A program made the position numbers and the translations under genes. The notes below the pieces were generated by a model, which ran no database searches, had not been told where the DNA came from, and saw only the letters and a program-made list of their open reading frames with translations. Positions 19,495-29,286 of a stretch of DNA of 64,000 nt are shown one piece after another (position 1 is the stretch's first letter; every line of letters begins with the position of its first letter). The DNA comes from Lachnospiraceae bacterium XPB1003 (lineage in GTDB: Bacteria; Bacillota; Clostridia; Lachnospirales; Lachnospiraceae): NCBI GenBank assembly GCA_900102065.1, contig FMVK01000002.1, forward strand, positions 367,789-431,788, read 5' to 3'.

Positions 19495-20595
19495 ATGTCT
19501 GATTTTCCCTTTCAAAAATTTCATTTTATAGGTCTCGGGCTCATAGGCGGCTCGATCGCAAAAGCGATCAGAAAAACAGAAGCAGATGCAGTGATCAATG
19601 TCTATGCAAGACATCCCGAGAAATTAAACCGTGCTCTTTCGGATAAAGTAGTAAACAAAGTTACGGATGACATAACCGATATCGATCCCGATACGGATGT
19701 TATCTTTCTTTGCGCCCCTACCGGAGCTAATATTAAAAATCTTGAGGCAATAAAAGATACCATTAGCGACATCCTTATAACCGATGTCGGAAGTGTTAAA
19801 GGTGATATACAAAAAGCAGTTGACGACCTCGGTCTTGCCTCTGTTTTTCTCGGTGGGCATCCCATGACCGGCAAAGAAAAAACAGGCTATGAGAGCGCAG
19901 ATGCCGCTATACTCGAAAACGCATATTATATCCTGACGCCCTCAGACAAAACCAAGCCGGAATATACCGAGCGCTTTACGGGATTTGTAAAGCAGATCCA
20001 CTCAATCCCGCTTACAGCTGCTCCGGGAAAACATGATTTTGCCACAGCAGCAATCAGTCACCTGCCCCATCTTATCGCAGCCACTCTTGTTAAGAGCGTA
20101 AAAGATCACGACAGTTCGGATGAATTAATGAAGACGATAGCAGCAGGAGGCTTTAAGGATATAACACGTATCGCTTCCTCAGATCCCTCAATGTGGGAAA
20201 ATATCTGCAGGAGCAACACAGAGAATATCCGAGTACTGCTTCGCGATTATATAAATGAGCTCGAAAAAACAGACAAAATCCTTGCCACAGGCGATTTTGA
20301 TAAGATAAATGCACTCTTTAAAGAAAGCGGCGCATACAGAGCATCAATGCCGGAAAAAGGAAGAGGCCTCATACAGCCCATCAACCGTATCTATGTGGAT
20401 ATTCCTGACGAAAGCGGCGCCATCGCAGGCATTGCAACTCTTCTTGCGAAATATGATATCAGCATAATGAATACCGGAATCACTCATAACAGAGAACAGG
20501 CAGAAGGTGCCCTTTATATCGAATTCTATGATGAAGAAACCATGAAAAAAGCCATACCTATCGTTAAGGATGCCGGCTATAAGCTCATTTTATAA
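19495..20595 (+). CDS. tyrA: Prephenate dehydrogenase with C-terminal ACT domain
   Basis: Converts prephenate to 4-hydroxyphenylpyruvate, the committed step to tyrosine. The 366-residue protein has an NAD-binding fold with IGLGLIGGSIAKA at 12-24, the substrate region GGHPMTGKEKTGYESA, and a catalytic-domain histidine in AISHLPH. Residues from about 293 to the end form an ACT domain (VDIPDESGAIAGIATLLAKY), which in this family gives tyrosine feedback inhibition. It sits between ybaK and aroA, the shikimate enzyme two steps earlier in the pathway. Confidence 0.95.
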   Translation: MSDFPFQKFHFIGLGLIGGSIAKAIRKTEADAVINVYARHPEKLNRALSDKVVNKVTDDITDIDPDTDVIFLCAPTGANIKNLEAIKDTISDILITDVGSVKGDIQKAVDDLGLASVFLGGHPMTGKEKTGYESADAAILENAYYILTPSDKTKPEYTERFTGFVKQIHSIPLTAAPGKHDFATAAISHLPHLIAATLVKSVKDHDSSDELMKTIAAGGFKDITRIASSDPSMWENICRSNTENIRVLLRDYINELEKTDKILATGDFDKINALFKESGAYRASMPEKGRGLIQPINRIYVDIPDESGAIAGIATLLAKYDISIMNTGITHNREQAEGALYIEFYDEETMKKAIPIVKDAGYKLIL

Positions 20596-20642
20596 TGGGC
20601 ATGGATCTCGATCAATAAATCTTACTCAACGGAGGAATAAGC

Positions 20643-21929
20643 TTGAAAACCGTTTTACAGACAAATACACCTTTAAAAGGAACTATCACCGTTCCCGGAG
20701 ATAAATCAATATCGCACAGAAGCATAATGTTCGGCGCTTTGGCTAAAGGTATAACCAAAGTCACCAATTTCCTTATGGCCGATGACTGCCTTTCCACAAT
20801 ATCCGTATTTCGTAAAATGGGTATTGATATAGAAGTTTCCGATAAAGAGATACTGGTTTACGGCAAGGGACTCCACGGCCTTAAAAAACCCGACGAAACC
20901 CTTTATACGGGAAACTCAGGTACCACTACCCGTCTTATCTCCGGAATCCTTGCCGCTCAGGATTTTGAAACAAGACTTACAGGCGATGCTTCAATCGAAA
21001 AGCGCCCCATGAAAAGGATAATGACACCTTTATCCATGATGGGTGCTGATATTAAAAGTGAAAAAGATAACGGCTGTGCGCCTCTGATCATAAACGGCAG
21101 AAAGCTTCATGGGATTGATTTCACATCCCCTGTTGCTTCCGCACAGGTTAAATCATCTGTTTTGCTCGCAGGTCTTTACGCAGACGGACCTACTTCCGTC
21201 ACAGAGCCTGCATTATCCAGAAATCATACCGAGGTAATGTTGAAAGGTTTTGGAGCAGATATCAGCTCGGAAGGACTTACTGCATGGATCAAACCCGCTT
21301 CCGAACTTTTTGCCTGTGATATCGACGTTCCTTCGGATATATCTTCAGCCGCATATTTCATTGCAGCTGCTCTTCTTGTACCCGGATCGGAATTACTTAT
21401 CAAAAATGTAGGGATCAACCCGACCCGTGCAGGGATCATCAAAGTTGTTAAAGCCATGGGTGGAAAGATAGAACTTCAAAACGAAAGGGTGTCCGGCGGT
21501 GAGAAAACTGCGGACATTTATGTAGAATACAGTAAGGACTCCTTAAAAGGTATCACAATAGAAGGTGATATCATCCCCACCCTTATTGATGAAATACCCG
21601 TCATTGCTATCCTTGCAGCCTACGCAGATGGCACGACCATAATAAAAGATGCAGCAGAACTCCATGTCAAGGAATGTGACAGGATAGATGCCATGGACAA
21701 TGATCTTAAGATAATGGGAGCTGATATAACTGCCACAGAAGACGGAATGATAATAAAGGGAACAGGCCACTTAAACGGCGGAACGATTAAGAGCTACAAT
21801 GATCATCGCATCTCAATGAGCTTTGCCATTGCAGGTCTTGTATCAGATGCTCCCGTGACCATAGATGATGAAAAATGTGTCAGCATTTCCTATCCGACAT
21901 TCTTCTCAACTTTGGAAAGCCTGTATTAA
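20643..21929 (+). CDS. aroA: 3-phosphoshikimate 1-carboxyvinyltransferase (EPSP synthase)
   Basis: Transfers the enolpyruvyl group of PEP to shikimate 3-phosphate. The 428-residue protein shows the family motifs GDKSISHRSIMF (19-30), GNSGTTTRL, the catalytic aspartate region LIDEIPVIAILAAYADG, and KECDRIDAM. It starts at TTG (20643-20645), supported by GGAGGAATAAGC directly before it. tyrA ends 47 bases upstream. The gene converges with a PanE-like reductase 14 bases away, and no clear terminator is seen between them. Confidence 0.96.
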   Translation: MKTVLQTNTPLKGTITVPGDKSISHRSIMFGALAKGITKVTNFLMADDCLSTISVFRKMGIDIEVSDKEILVYGKGLHGLKKPDETLYTGNSGTTTRLISGILAAQDFETRLTGDASIEKRPMKRIMTPLSMMGADIKSEKDNGCAPLIINGRKLHGIDFTSPVASAQVKSSVLLAGLYADGPTSVTEPALSRNHTEVMLKGFGADISSEGLTAWIKPASELFACDIDVPSDISSAAYFIAAALLVPGSELLIKNVGINPTRAGIIKVVKAMGGKIELQNERVSGGEKTADIYVEYSKDSLKGITIEGDIIPTLIDEIPVIAILAAYADGTTIIKDAAELHVKECDRIDAMDNDLKIMGADITATEDGMIIKGTGHLNGGTIKSYNDHRISMSFAIAGLVSDAPVTIDDEKCVSISYPTFFSTLESLY

Positions 21930-21943
21930 CCGCAGATCCGGTT

Positions 21944-22897
21944 TTAATCTGCAATAATCCGATCCATATTCGCATAAAACAAGGGAAGATCCAAATTGTG
22001 CTTCTTCCCTTCATCATATACACATTTGCATCCGTACATGATGTCATTGATGTCGTTATGTAATGTCATTATTCTGGAAGTAAGTTCATTAGTGGCAAAT
22101 AATTTCTTCATGGCTATACCCGCGATCCACGCCGGAATCTTATATGGCATTAGTTCATTCTTATACAATCTAAGATCCACTCCTCGTGCCTCAACAGTCT
22201 TGATCGTCTCTCTTATACTCTTCACAGCGATCGCAAGTGCCTTTGAATCACTCATTAGTTCACGAGCAAGACTATTGGGGTCATCAATTTTTCCTCCTCG
22301 CCCGGCGGTAGAGGTTACACCTGCATTAATTGCCATGTGGATCCATATCCACTCAAACATGTCATTGGGAATTTCCCGTTTTATATCAGCAGAATCCAGC
22401 AAAGATATCAGATCGGAATAATTGGATACTCCGGCCTTTTCTTCGCCCTCAAGCATGATATGATCAAACAGAACACAATTGAGTGAATGGTCCTCCATAT
22501 GCCCGCCGGCAGTCGGAAAAGCCGTTATATAAGGTACATCACCCATGATCAAATCTATTTCTTCCCTGGTGTTCCAAAAGTTACAAAAAAGTATCACGGT
22601 GCCTTTAAGACGATTATTTCGTATCGTCTGCATCGCATCCACAAGTTTTCCGCTTGCAACACTTATCAGAATAAAATCAAATTCATCCCCCTCATTTGAC
22701 AGTGAAACAATATACTCTCCGTCGTTTTCTTCTCCTTTGGAATTATATCTTCCATCAAGAAGATGTACGGGTATATTTGTCGGGGTTGATGTTCTTTTCT
22801 GTTCCCGAACGATATGATAAGTCTCATGACCTGCTTTTTGAAAAGCATATGCATAAGTTGTTCCTATTACTCCTAATCCAAGAATCCCTATTCTCAC
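21944..22897 (-). CDS. Ketopantoate reductase-family protein lacking the usual catalytic lysine
   Basis: The 317-residue sequence has the ApbA/PanE architecture: N-terminal Rossmann domain with GLGVIG at 7-12 and an all-helical C-terminal domain. In true ketopantoate reductases the catalytic lysine and asparagine sit in a KxxxNxxxN pattern. Here the matching stretch is WIWIHMAINAG, with tryptophan and histidine in the first two places. Together with the absence of pan genes nearby this argues against a role in pantothenate synthesis. The start at MRIGILG gives a normal N-terminus. Substrate is unknown. Confidence 0.75.
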   Translation of the reverse strand: MRIGILGLGVIGTTYAYAFQKAGHETYHIVREQKRTSTPTNIPVHLLDGRYNSKGEENDGEYIVSLSNEGDEFDFILISVASGKLVDAMQTIRNNRLKGTVILFCNFWNTREEIDLIMGDVPYITAFPTAGGHMEDHSLNCVLFDHIMLEGEEKAGVSNYSDLISLLDSADIKREIPNDMFEWIWIHMAINAGVTSTAGRGGKIDDPNSLARELMSDSKALAIAVKSIRETIKTVEARGVDLRLYKNELMPYKIPAWIAGIAMKKLFATNELTSRIMTLHNDINDIMYGCKCVYDEGKKHNLDLPLFYANMDRIIAD

Positions 22898-22951
22898 TTA
22901 AAAAAAAAACCCTTTACCTCATTTATCTCAAATGTTTTATTTCAACTTCTA

Positions 22952-23812
22952 TCAATGCTTAAGCATGATACCCGCACCAAATGCGTTAGGGCCTGTATGG
23001 CATGCTATAGATAATGATAACGGATCATACATAATATCATATCCCGGAAAAGCCTCCGTTACTTCCTTTAACCAGCTTTCAGCATCTGCTTTATCAACGA
23101 AGGATCCCGATCCCATAATCCATATATCTTTATCAGGATAATCCTTGAATTTCTCTTCACGATCCCGCTTTATCATATCAATAAGCGCTTGTCTTGCTTT
23201 CGAAAGTCCTCTGACCTTGGCCACCGCTTCAAATGTATCTCCGTCGGAGTATAATATGGGTTTGATCGAAAGAATATCACCTATAAGAGCCGTGGTTGGC
23301 GTTATACGCCCCGTCTTTTTAAAATATTTCAGTGTTTCGACAGCAAGATAGATACTTGATCTCCTTGAATCTTCTTCCAGTATTTCCTTGATCTCAAGAG
23401 CACTCTTTCCTTCGGCAGCCAGTTTACATGCGTGATTCACAGCGCCTCTTAAGGTTACCGAAATACGATGATTGTCCACCACCTGTACTTTGTTTTCATA
23501 TTCATCCGAAAGAGCTGTAGCGGTATTGCAAGATCCGGATAATCCTGAAGACATGGGAATATAAACAAGCTCATCAGCATCCTGAAGAGCCACATCCCAG
23601 ATATCAAAAAGTGAAGCCGGAGACGGTTGAGAAGAGCCGGTATCTCTGCCTGATATCAGTGCATCATAGAAATCGCCGGCTGTAAGATTTTCGTTCTCAT
23701 AGAACGTATGTCCGTCAATAATGATCGGCATCGGGACCACATGAATACCGAGCGCTCTTGCTTCGGATCCAAATATTCCACTGTTTGAATCCGTTACTAT
23801 AGCGGTTTTCAT
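22952..23812 (-). CDS. DegV family fatty-acid-binding protein
   Basis: DegV proteins bind fatty acids; in several Firmicutes they act as the FakB partner of the fatty-acid kinase FakA. The 286-residue product has the full two-domain fold, with the N-terminal VTDSNSGI, the IPMSSGLSGSCNTA ligand-loop motif and RITPTTALIGDILSIKPIL. Length is normal. Start has AAAGGA ten bases upstream of the ATG. The PilZ gene ends 12 bases upstream, so the two are probably co-transcribed, without an obvious functional link. Confidence 0.92.
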   Translation of the reverse strand: MKTAIVTDSNSGIFGSEARALGIHVVPMPIIIDGHTFYENENLTAGDFYDALISGRDTGSSQPSPASLFDIWDVALQDADELVYIPMSSGLSGSCNTATALSDEYENKVQVVDNHRISVTLRGAVNHACKLAAEGKSALEIKEILEEDSRRSSIYLAVETLKYFKKTGRITPTTALIGDILSIKPILYSDGDTFEAVAKVRGLSKARQALIDMIKRDREEKFKDYPDKDIWIMGSGSFVDKADAESWLKEVTEAFPGYDIMYDPLSLSIACHTGPNAFGAGIMLKH

Positions 23813-23824
23813 CCGACGGTCCTT

Positions 23825-24175
23825 TCAGCTGTTAAAATCGCAGTCATTAAATTCGGAATAAATGCTTATACGGTTGGTATCAGTCTCGGTCATTCCGATG
23901 AATATACTTCCGTAGGAATAATCAGTTTCGTTCTTCTGAACTCTGACGATCTGTATGAATGCATGTATGGTCTCTTTAGTCCATATAGTCAGGTAGCATT
24001 CATAAACCTCACCGATGGAAAGCTGTTCAGCGCACTTAAACCCGATACCGCTCTTTGAAACATTAAGCAGTTCTATCGTAAGACCGTTTGCAGCATCCGT
24101 CGTATCATTTCCAAGTCGCTTAACGATCAGACTGCATTCGAGATCAATTCTTTTATTCCTTCTTTTTTCTTCCAT
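23825..24175 (-). CDS. PilZ-domain protein (cyclic-di-GMP receptor)
   Basis: Small cytoplasmic effector expected to bind cyclic-di-GMP. The sequence has the two parts of the PilZ signature: RRNKR near the N-terminus (RxxxR) and NVSKSGIGF (D/NxSxxG) about 40 residues later. The open frame reaches 24202, but GGGAG is found just before the ATG at 24173-24175, giving MEEKRRNKR as a conventional PilZ start; the spacing is short, so the start is not certain. An EAL-domain protein at 35.6-37.3 kb could degrade the same messenger. Confidence 0.85.
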   Translation of the reverse strand: MEEKRRNKRIDLECSLIVKRLGNDTTDAANGLTIELLNVSKSGIGFKCAEQLSIGEVYECYLTIWTKETIHAFIQIVRVQKNETDYSYGSIFIGMTETDTNRISIYSEFNDCDFNS

Positions 24176-24249
24176 AACTCCCATACCATAGCCCGTTAAC
24201 ATAACAAATCACTTAAGATTTTAGCATCATATGCTATCTATAGCAAGTC

Positions 24250-25293
24250 TCAGCTGATAAACATAGCATCACCGAAAGAAAAGAAACGATACTTCTCCTT
24301 CACAGCCTCTTTGTATGCCGAAAGAATATTATCCCTACCCGCCAGAGCGGATACTAACATGAGAAGAGTTGATTCAGGCAGATGGAAATTGGTAATAAGC
24401 GCATCTGCGGCTTTAAATCTATATCCCGGGTATATAAAAATATCTGTATCTTTGCATCCGGCATGAACGATCCCGTCTTCATCCGTCAGACTCTCCAGTG
24501 TACGGACGGACGTTGTACCTACACATATTATCCTTCCGCCGGCTGCTCTTGCTGCATTTATCTCATCTGCAGCTTCTTTATCTATCCTGCAGAATTCCGT
24601 ATGCATGTGATGATCAAGTATGTTCTCTTCCTTAACAGGCCTGAAAGTGCCAAGTCCAACGTGAAGTGTTACATATACTTCATGAACGCCCATCCCGGAA
24701 ATCTTGTCCAATAATTCTCTTGTAAAATGAAGTCCTGCCGTAGGTGCTGCAGCGGAGCCCTCTTCCTTGGAATATACCGTCTGATATCTTTCTTTATCCT
24801 GAAGCTTGTGATGGATATAAGGCGGGAGGGGCATCTCGCCCAGTTTATCAAGTATCTCCTCAAAGATACCTTTGAATTCAAAGCGTATCTTTCTGTTTCC
24901 TTCTTCCAGTATATCTTCAACTGTTCCGGTCATCATTCCGTCACCGAAATCAATGACAGTTCCGGGCTTAGCTTTCTTACCGGGGCGAACAAGGACTTCC
25001 CAACAGGAATCCTCCAGACGCTTTAAAAGAAGGACTTCTATAACAGCACCGGTTTCTTTCTTAATTCCGTAAAGCCTTGCAGGAAGAACTCTTGTATTAT
25101 TTAATACAAGACAATCACCGGGTCTTAAGAAATCTGGAAGTTCATAAAAATGGTGATGTGTCAACTTCCCGTTTTCCTTATCAAGACACATAAGCCTTGA
25201 AGAAGATCTGTCACTTAAGGGGTCCTGAGCAATAAGCTCTTCCGGAAGATCATAATAATAATCTGATTTTTTTAATATTTCTGTATTTGCCAT
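24250..25293 (-). CDS. queA: S-adenosylmethionine:tRNA ribosyltransferase-isomerase
   Basis: Builds epoxyqueuosine in the tRNA wobble position. Full-length match with [16 protein letters not shown] at the N-terminus, [32 protein letters not shown] and the C-terminal [19 protein letters not shown] at 25300-25302 also opens the frame, but the ATG at 25291-25293 has GAAAG at good distance and gives the usual length of 347. Queuosine partner tgt is not in the window. It follows the M18 aminopeptidase by a few bases and is likely in its transcript. Confidence 0.96.
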   Translation of the reverse strand: MANTEILKKSDYYYDLPEELIAQDPLSDRSSSRLMCLDKENGKLTHHHFYELPDFLRPGDCLVLNNTRVLPARLYGIKKETGAVIEVLLLKRLEDSCWEVLVRPGKKAKPGTVIDFGDGMMTGTVEDILEEGNRKIRFEFKGIFEEILDKLGEMPLPPYIHHKLQDKERYQTVYSKEEGSAAAPTAGLHFTRELLDKISGMGVHEVYVTLHVGLGTFRPVKEENILDHHMHTEFCRIDKEAADEINAARAAGGRIICVGTTSVRTLESLTDEDGIVHAGCKDTDIFIYPGYRFKAADALITNFHLPESTLLMLVSALAGRDNILSAYKEAVKEKYRFFSFGDAMFIS

Positions 25294-25304
25294 TAAAAAC
25301 ACTT

Positions 25305-26750
25305 TCAGCGCATAAACGCCTTATCTATCCCTTTAAGAAAAGCTACATATCCGCGGTATGCCTCGTAAAGATCAGCTTTGCTGATAGCCTCGTGAGGAGC
25401 ATGCATATTGAGAACAGGTACTCCCGCATCAATAACATTCATAGCATATAAAGCCATGATATAAGCTATGGTTCCACCGCCACCGGCATCAACGGCCCCC
25501 AGCTCGCAAACCTGATACTGAGCATCGGCATCATCCATGACTTTACGGATAGCTGCAAGATATTCGGCATTGGCATCATTAGAGCCTGACTTTCCTCGCG
25601 AGCCTGTAAACTTGTTAAATGCAAACCCTTTACCCATATATGCCACATTCTTCTTATCGAATTTTGAAGCATATGAAGGATCAAATCCTGCAGTAACATC
25701 CGAACTTAACATGAATGAATTTGCAAGTGATCTTCTAAGCGCAAGCTCAGAATAGCTTCCTGTAGCATTCATCAATTCGGCAAGGCAGTTCTCGAAAAAT
25801 CTTGACCGCATGCCTGTGGCGCCTACGGATCCTATCTCTTCCTTATCAACGAGTATGCAGCATCCCGTAAACTCAGGGTTCTTTACATCCAACATAGCCT
25901 TGTATGAAGGATAAGCACACACTCTGTCATCATGACCGTATCCAAGGATAAGACTTCTGTCAAAACCGGCATCACGTGCTTTACCGGCAGGCACCACTTC
26001 GATCTCTGCACTTAAGAAATCTTCCTCTTCCACTCCGTAATACTGCTTTAGGATATCAAGTACATTTGCCTTTACCGCTTCTTTTGCGGCACTCTTATCA
26101 TCAGCAGCCTTGTTCTTTGCGCTCTTCTTTGAAGGCTCTATCTTAAGCGGCATATTTCCGACTATAACATCCAGAGCTTCGCCTTCTATAACCTTGGCAG
26201 CCTTTTTCTCCATCTGCTCGGAAGCGAGATGTATCAAAAGATCGGATACGAAAAAAACAGGATCATCTTCCTCTTCACCGATATTTATAATAACCGATGT
26301 TCCGTCCTTCTTTACGATCACTCCGTGAAGAGCAAGAGGAACCGTTACCCACTGATACTTCTTGATGCCACCGTAATAGTGCGTATCAAGGTAAGCCATG
26401 CCTCCTTCTTCATAAAGAGGATTCTGCTTCACATCAAGTCTGGGAGAATCGATATGAGCTCCGAGTATTGCCATTCCGTCTTCGAGAGGCTTCTTTCCAA
26501 GTTGGAAAAGGATAATACCCTTATTCATATTACAGAAGTAAACCTTATCTCCTGCTTTAAGCTTGCGGCGGCTCTTTACTGCTTTGGAAAATTCTACATA
26601 CCCCTGCTTTTCTATATCATTAATGACATAATCCACAGCTTCTCTTTCAGTCTTACAAAGACTTAGGAAATCTTTATAACCGTCTGCAAAATCAAAAGCC
26701 TTCTTTTTATCGGCTTCAGTATATTTTTCCCAAACAGATTTTTTCTCCAT
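25305..26750 (-). CDS. M18 family zinc aminopeptidase
   Basis: Cytoplasmic aminopeptidase that removes N-terminal residues from peptides. The 481-residue protein has the M18 dinuclear zinc pattern: AHIDSPRLD, the catalytic glutamate pair in [22 protein letters not shown] and the late histidine in HAPHEAISK. Length and spacing are those of the bacterial M18 group annotated as ApeA/ApeB-like. The region about 195-225 ([18 protein letters not shown]) is a lysine-rich loop. It lies between pheT upstream and queA downstream on the same strand. Confidence 0.93.
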   Translation of the reverse strand: MEKKSVWEKYTEADKKKAFDFADGYKDFLSLCKTEREAVDYVINDIEKQGYVEFSKAVKSRRKLKAGDKVYFCNMNKGIILFQLGKKPLEDGMAILGAHIDSPRLDVKQNPLYEEGGMAYLDTHYYGGIKKYQWVTVPLALHGVIVKKDGTSVIINIGEEEDDPVFFVSDLLIHLASEQMEKKAAKVIEGEALDVIVGNMPLKIEPSKKSAKNKAADDKSAAKEAVKANVLDILKQYYGVEEEDFLSAEIEVVPAGKARDAGFDRSLILGYGHDDRVCAYPSYKAMLDVKNPEFTGCCILVDKEEIGSVGATGMRSRFFENCLAELMNATGSYSELALRRSLANSFMLSSDVTAGFDPSYASKFDKKNVAYMGKGFAFNKFTGSRGKSGSNDANAEYLAAIRKVMDDADAQYQVCELGAVDAGGGGTIAYIMALYAMNVIDAGVPVLNMHAPHEAISKADLYEAYRGYVAFLKGIDKAFMR

Positions 26751-26812
26751 TGTTAAACCTCCGCAAATTGGAACCTAAATGAAAATTATTGATCGCAACA
26801 TGATTACAAAGA

Positions 26813-29236
26813 TCATGATCTGAGTTCGATATTCATTCCCTGAAGACCGTTAAGGATCTTCTTCATAGCAGCGCCGACTTCATCATCGGAAAGAGTCTTT
26901 TCCATATCTCTGAAGGAAAGTGAATAAGCAATGGACTTGCAGCCTTCTTTAACCTGATCACCTTCATAGAGATCGAAGAGCTTAACACTTTCAAGGATCT
27001 TGCCGCCGCGCTGTCTGATCATCTTCTCGATATCGCCTGCCTGGATCTCCTTGGGAACAACCATTGATAAGTCTCTTGTTACAGCAGGGAACTTGGCTAT
27101 ACCTGTATACTTTCTTGCAAAACTTGTAAGAGGAACGATAGCAGGCATATCAAGCACAGCAACGTATACGCGACCCTTCATATCATAATTTGATACGACC
27201 ATGGGATGAACTTCTCCAAGGAAACCGATCCTGGTTCCGTCATAAGAAACAGCTGCCTGACGTCCGGGATGAAGGAATGCAAGTCCCGACTTGGAATCAT
27301 ACTCAGGTCTCATCTTCATACCAACGGATAAAAGGAATTCTTCGATAACACCCTTAAGCGAATAGAAATCTCCTTCTCCGTAGAAACCTAATGTAAGCTG
27401 CATCCTCTCATCGGGAAGTTCCGTAAGAGGAAGAGCCTTGGGTACGTAGATATTACCAAGCTCATATAATCTGACATCCTTGTTTCTTCTGTTAAAGTTG
27501 ATCGAAAGACTTGTGAGCATACCGTTAAGGGTAGTTGTTCTCATTATAGAGAAGTCTTCACCAAGAGGATTTGAGATCGTGATAGCATTACGCATTACAT
27601 CGTTACTGTCGAGCATAAGCTTGTCAAATACCTTGGGGCTCTCGAAGGAATAACACATAGCCTGTGAAAATCCGCAATACTCAGCGATATCACGAGCCTT
27701 AGCCTCTATTCTCATAGGATATGAGAGCTTTCCTTCCATACCTTCGCCACCGGGAAGAGTTGTAGGGATCTTGTCATAGCCATAGAATCTCGCAACTTCC
27801 TCAGCGATATCAGCCTGTCCTAACAGATCCTGACGGAATGAAGGTATATGAAGCATATTTGTCTTCTCATCATACGTAAGATCGATCTTCTTAAAGATCT
27901 CAAGCATCTTATCGGATGAGATATCGGTTCCAAGAAGTCTGTTGTACTTTTCAGGCTTGAATTCAAGTTCTACTTCATCCTTTAAAGGAGCACATACATC
28001 TATCATACCGCCAACAACTTCACCTGCACCAAGCTCCTCTATAAGAGCACATGCACGGTTAATTGCTTCGGGAGCATTTCTGGGATCAAGCCCCTTCTCA
28101 AACTTACCTGAAGCATCCGTACGAAGGCCGAGACGCTTTGCGGACTTTCTGATATTGGGACCGTTGAAAGTAGCCGCTTCAAAAAGCATCGTATGAACAT
28201 CATCAGTGATCTTGGAATTCTCACCACCCATGATACCTGCGATACCGATAGCCTTCTCTGCATCACAGATCATAAGGATATCCTTATCAAGTGTTCTCTC
28301 CTGACCGTCGAGAGTAACGAACTTCTCGCCGTCTTCAGCTCTCTTAACAACGATCTTGCTGCCTGCAACCTTATCCAGATCAAACGCATGCATGGGCTGG
28401 CCGTATTCTTCCATGACATAGTTTGTTATATCAACAATATTATTGATAGGACGGATACCGCTTGCTGCAAGCCTCTGTCTCATCCACTTGGGGCTGGGAC
28501 CGATCTTGATATTCTTTACCATTCTTGCGCAGTATCTGGGGCAAAGATCGGCATCCTTTACTTCAACTTTGACGATATCATTGATATCTTCCGAATTGCC
28601 GCTCTCTTTAACAACAGGCGGATTAAAAGGCTTATCGAAAGTTGCCGCAACTTCTCTGGCGATACCGATAATGGAATAACAGTCAACTCTGTTGGATGTT
28701 ATCTCATACTCAAAAACAGTATCATGAAGTCCAAGTGCTTCAATGGCATCATCTCCCGGCTTCACTTCATCCTTATCAAAGATATAGATACCGTATTCGG
28801 GTGCTTCGGGATAGAAATTTCTGTCTGAACCAAGCTCTTCGATGGAACACATCATTCCGTAGGAATCAATTCCACGAAGCTTTCCGCTTTTGATCTCAAT
28901 GCCGTTTTCGGGAAGCGGGCCACCGTCGTGACCGCCGGCTACTCTGCCGCCATCAAGAACAACCGGTACCAGATCTCCTACACTGACATTGGGAGCGCCT
29001 GTAACGATCTGAAGTTTTTCACTTCCTACATTAACCTGGCAGATAATAAGCTTATCTGCATCGGGATGCTTTTCGATGCTTAAGATCTCACCGACTACTA
29101 TCTTTGCAAGGTTCTTATCAAGTCTGGTGAAACCTTCAACCTTCGTACCTGAAAGAGTCATTCTGTCAAAATATTCCTGATCTGTGCATTCAAGACCGGG
29201 TACATATGCTTTTATCCAAGATAATGCTGAATTCAT
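26813..29236 (-). CDS. pheT: Phenylalanine-tRNA ligase beta subunit
   Basis: Beta chain of the alpha2-beta2 synthetase. The 807 residues contain the N-terminal tRNA-binding OB fold (VGEILSIEKHPDADKLIIC), the B3/B4 editing domain, B5, the catalytic-like core and the C-terminal anticodon-binding FDX-ACB domain (ARKYTGIAKFPAVTRDLSM). Length is normal. It starts 51 bases downstream of pheS and shares its transcript and T-box control. Confidence 0.97.
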   Translation of the reverse strand: MNSALSWIKAYVPGLECTDQEYFDRMTLSGTKVEGFTRLDKNLAKIVVGEILSIEKHPDADKLIICQVNVGSEKLQIVTGAPNVSVGDLVPVVLDGGRVAGGHDGGPLPENGIEIKSGKLRGIDSYGMMCSIEELGSDRNFYPEAPEYGIYIFDKDEVKPGDDAIEALGLHDTVFEYEITSNRVDCYSIIGIAREVAATFDKPFNPPVVKESGNSEDINDIVKVEVKDADLCPRYCARMVKNIKIGPSPKWMRQRLAASGIRPINNIVDITNYVMEEYGQPMHAFDLDKVAGSKIVVKRAEDGEKFVTLDGQERTLDKDILMICDAEKAIGIAGIMGGENSKITDDVHTMLFEAATFNGPNIRKSAKRLGLRTDASGKFEKGLDPRNAPEAINRACALIEELGAGEVVGGMIDVCAPLKDEVELEFKPEKYNRLLGTDISSDKMLEIFKKIDLTYDEKTNMLHIPSFRQDLLGQADIAEEVARFYGYDKIPTTLPGGEGMEGKLSYPMRIEAKARDIAEYCGFSQAMCYSFESPKVFDKLMLDSNDVMRNAITISNPLGEDFSIMRTTTLNGMLTSLSINFNRRNKDVRLYELGNIYVPKALPLTELPDERMQLTLGFYGEGDFYSLKGVIEEFLLSVGMKMRPEYDSKSGLAFLHPGRQAAVSYDGTRIGFLGEVHPMVVSNYDMKGRVYVAVLDMPAIVPLTSFARKYTGIAKFPAVTRDLSMVVPKEIQAGDIEKMIRQRGGKILESVKLFDLYEGDQVKEGCKSIAYSLSFRDMEKTLSDDEVGAAMKKILNGLQGMNIELRS

Positions 29237-29286
29237 TTTTATTCTCCTGTATGAACGATAATGTTTATATAATGATCATTTTTTCA

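Noticed and set aside
21930..21955. GCAGAT/ATCTGC inverted repeat between aroA and the PanE-like gene
   Set aside because: Only six pairs and no U-run in either direction; too weak to call a terminator.
28193..28828. 211-codon plus-strand frame inside pheT
   Set aside because: It is antisense to a clear, full-length synthetase gene and its product shows no recognisable motif.
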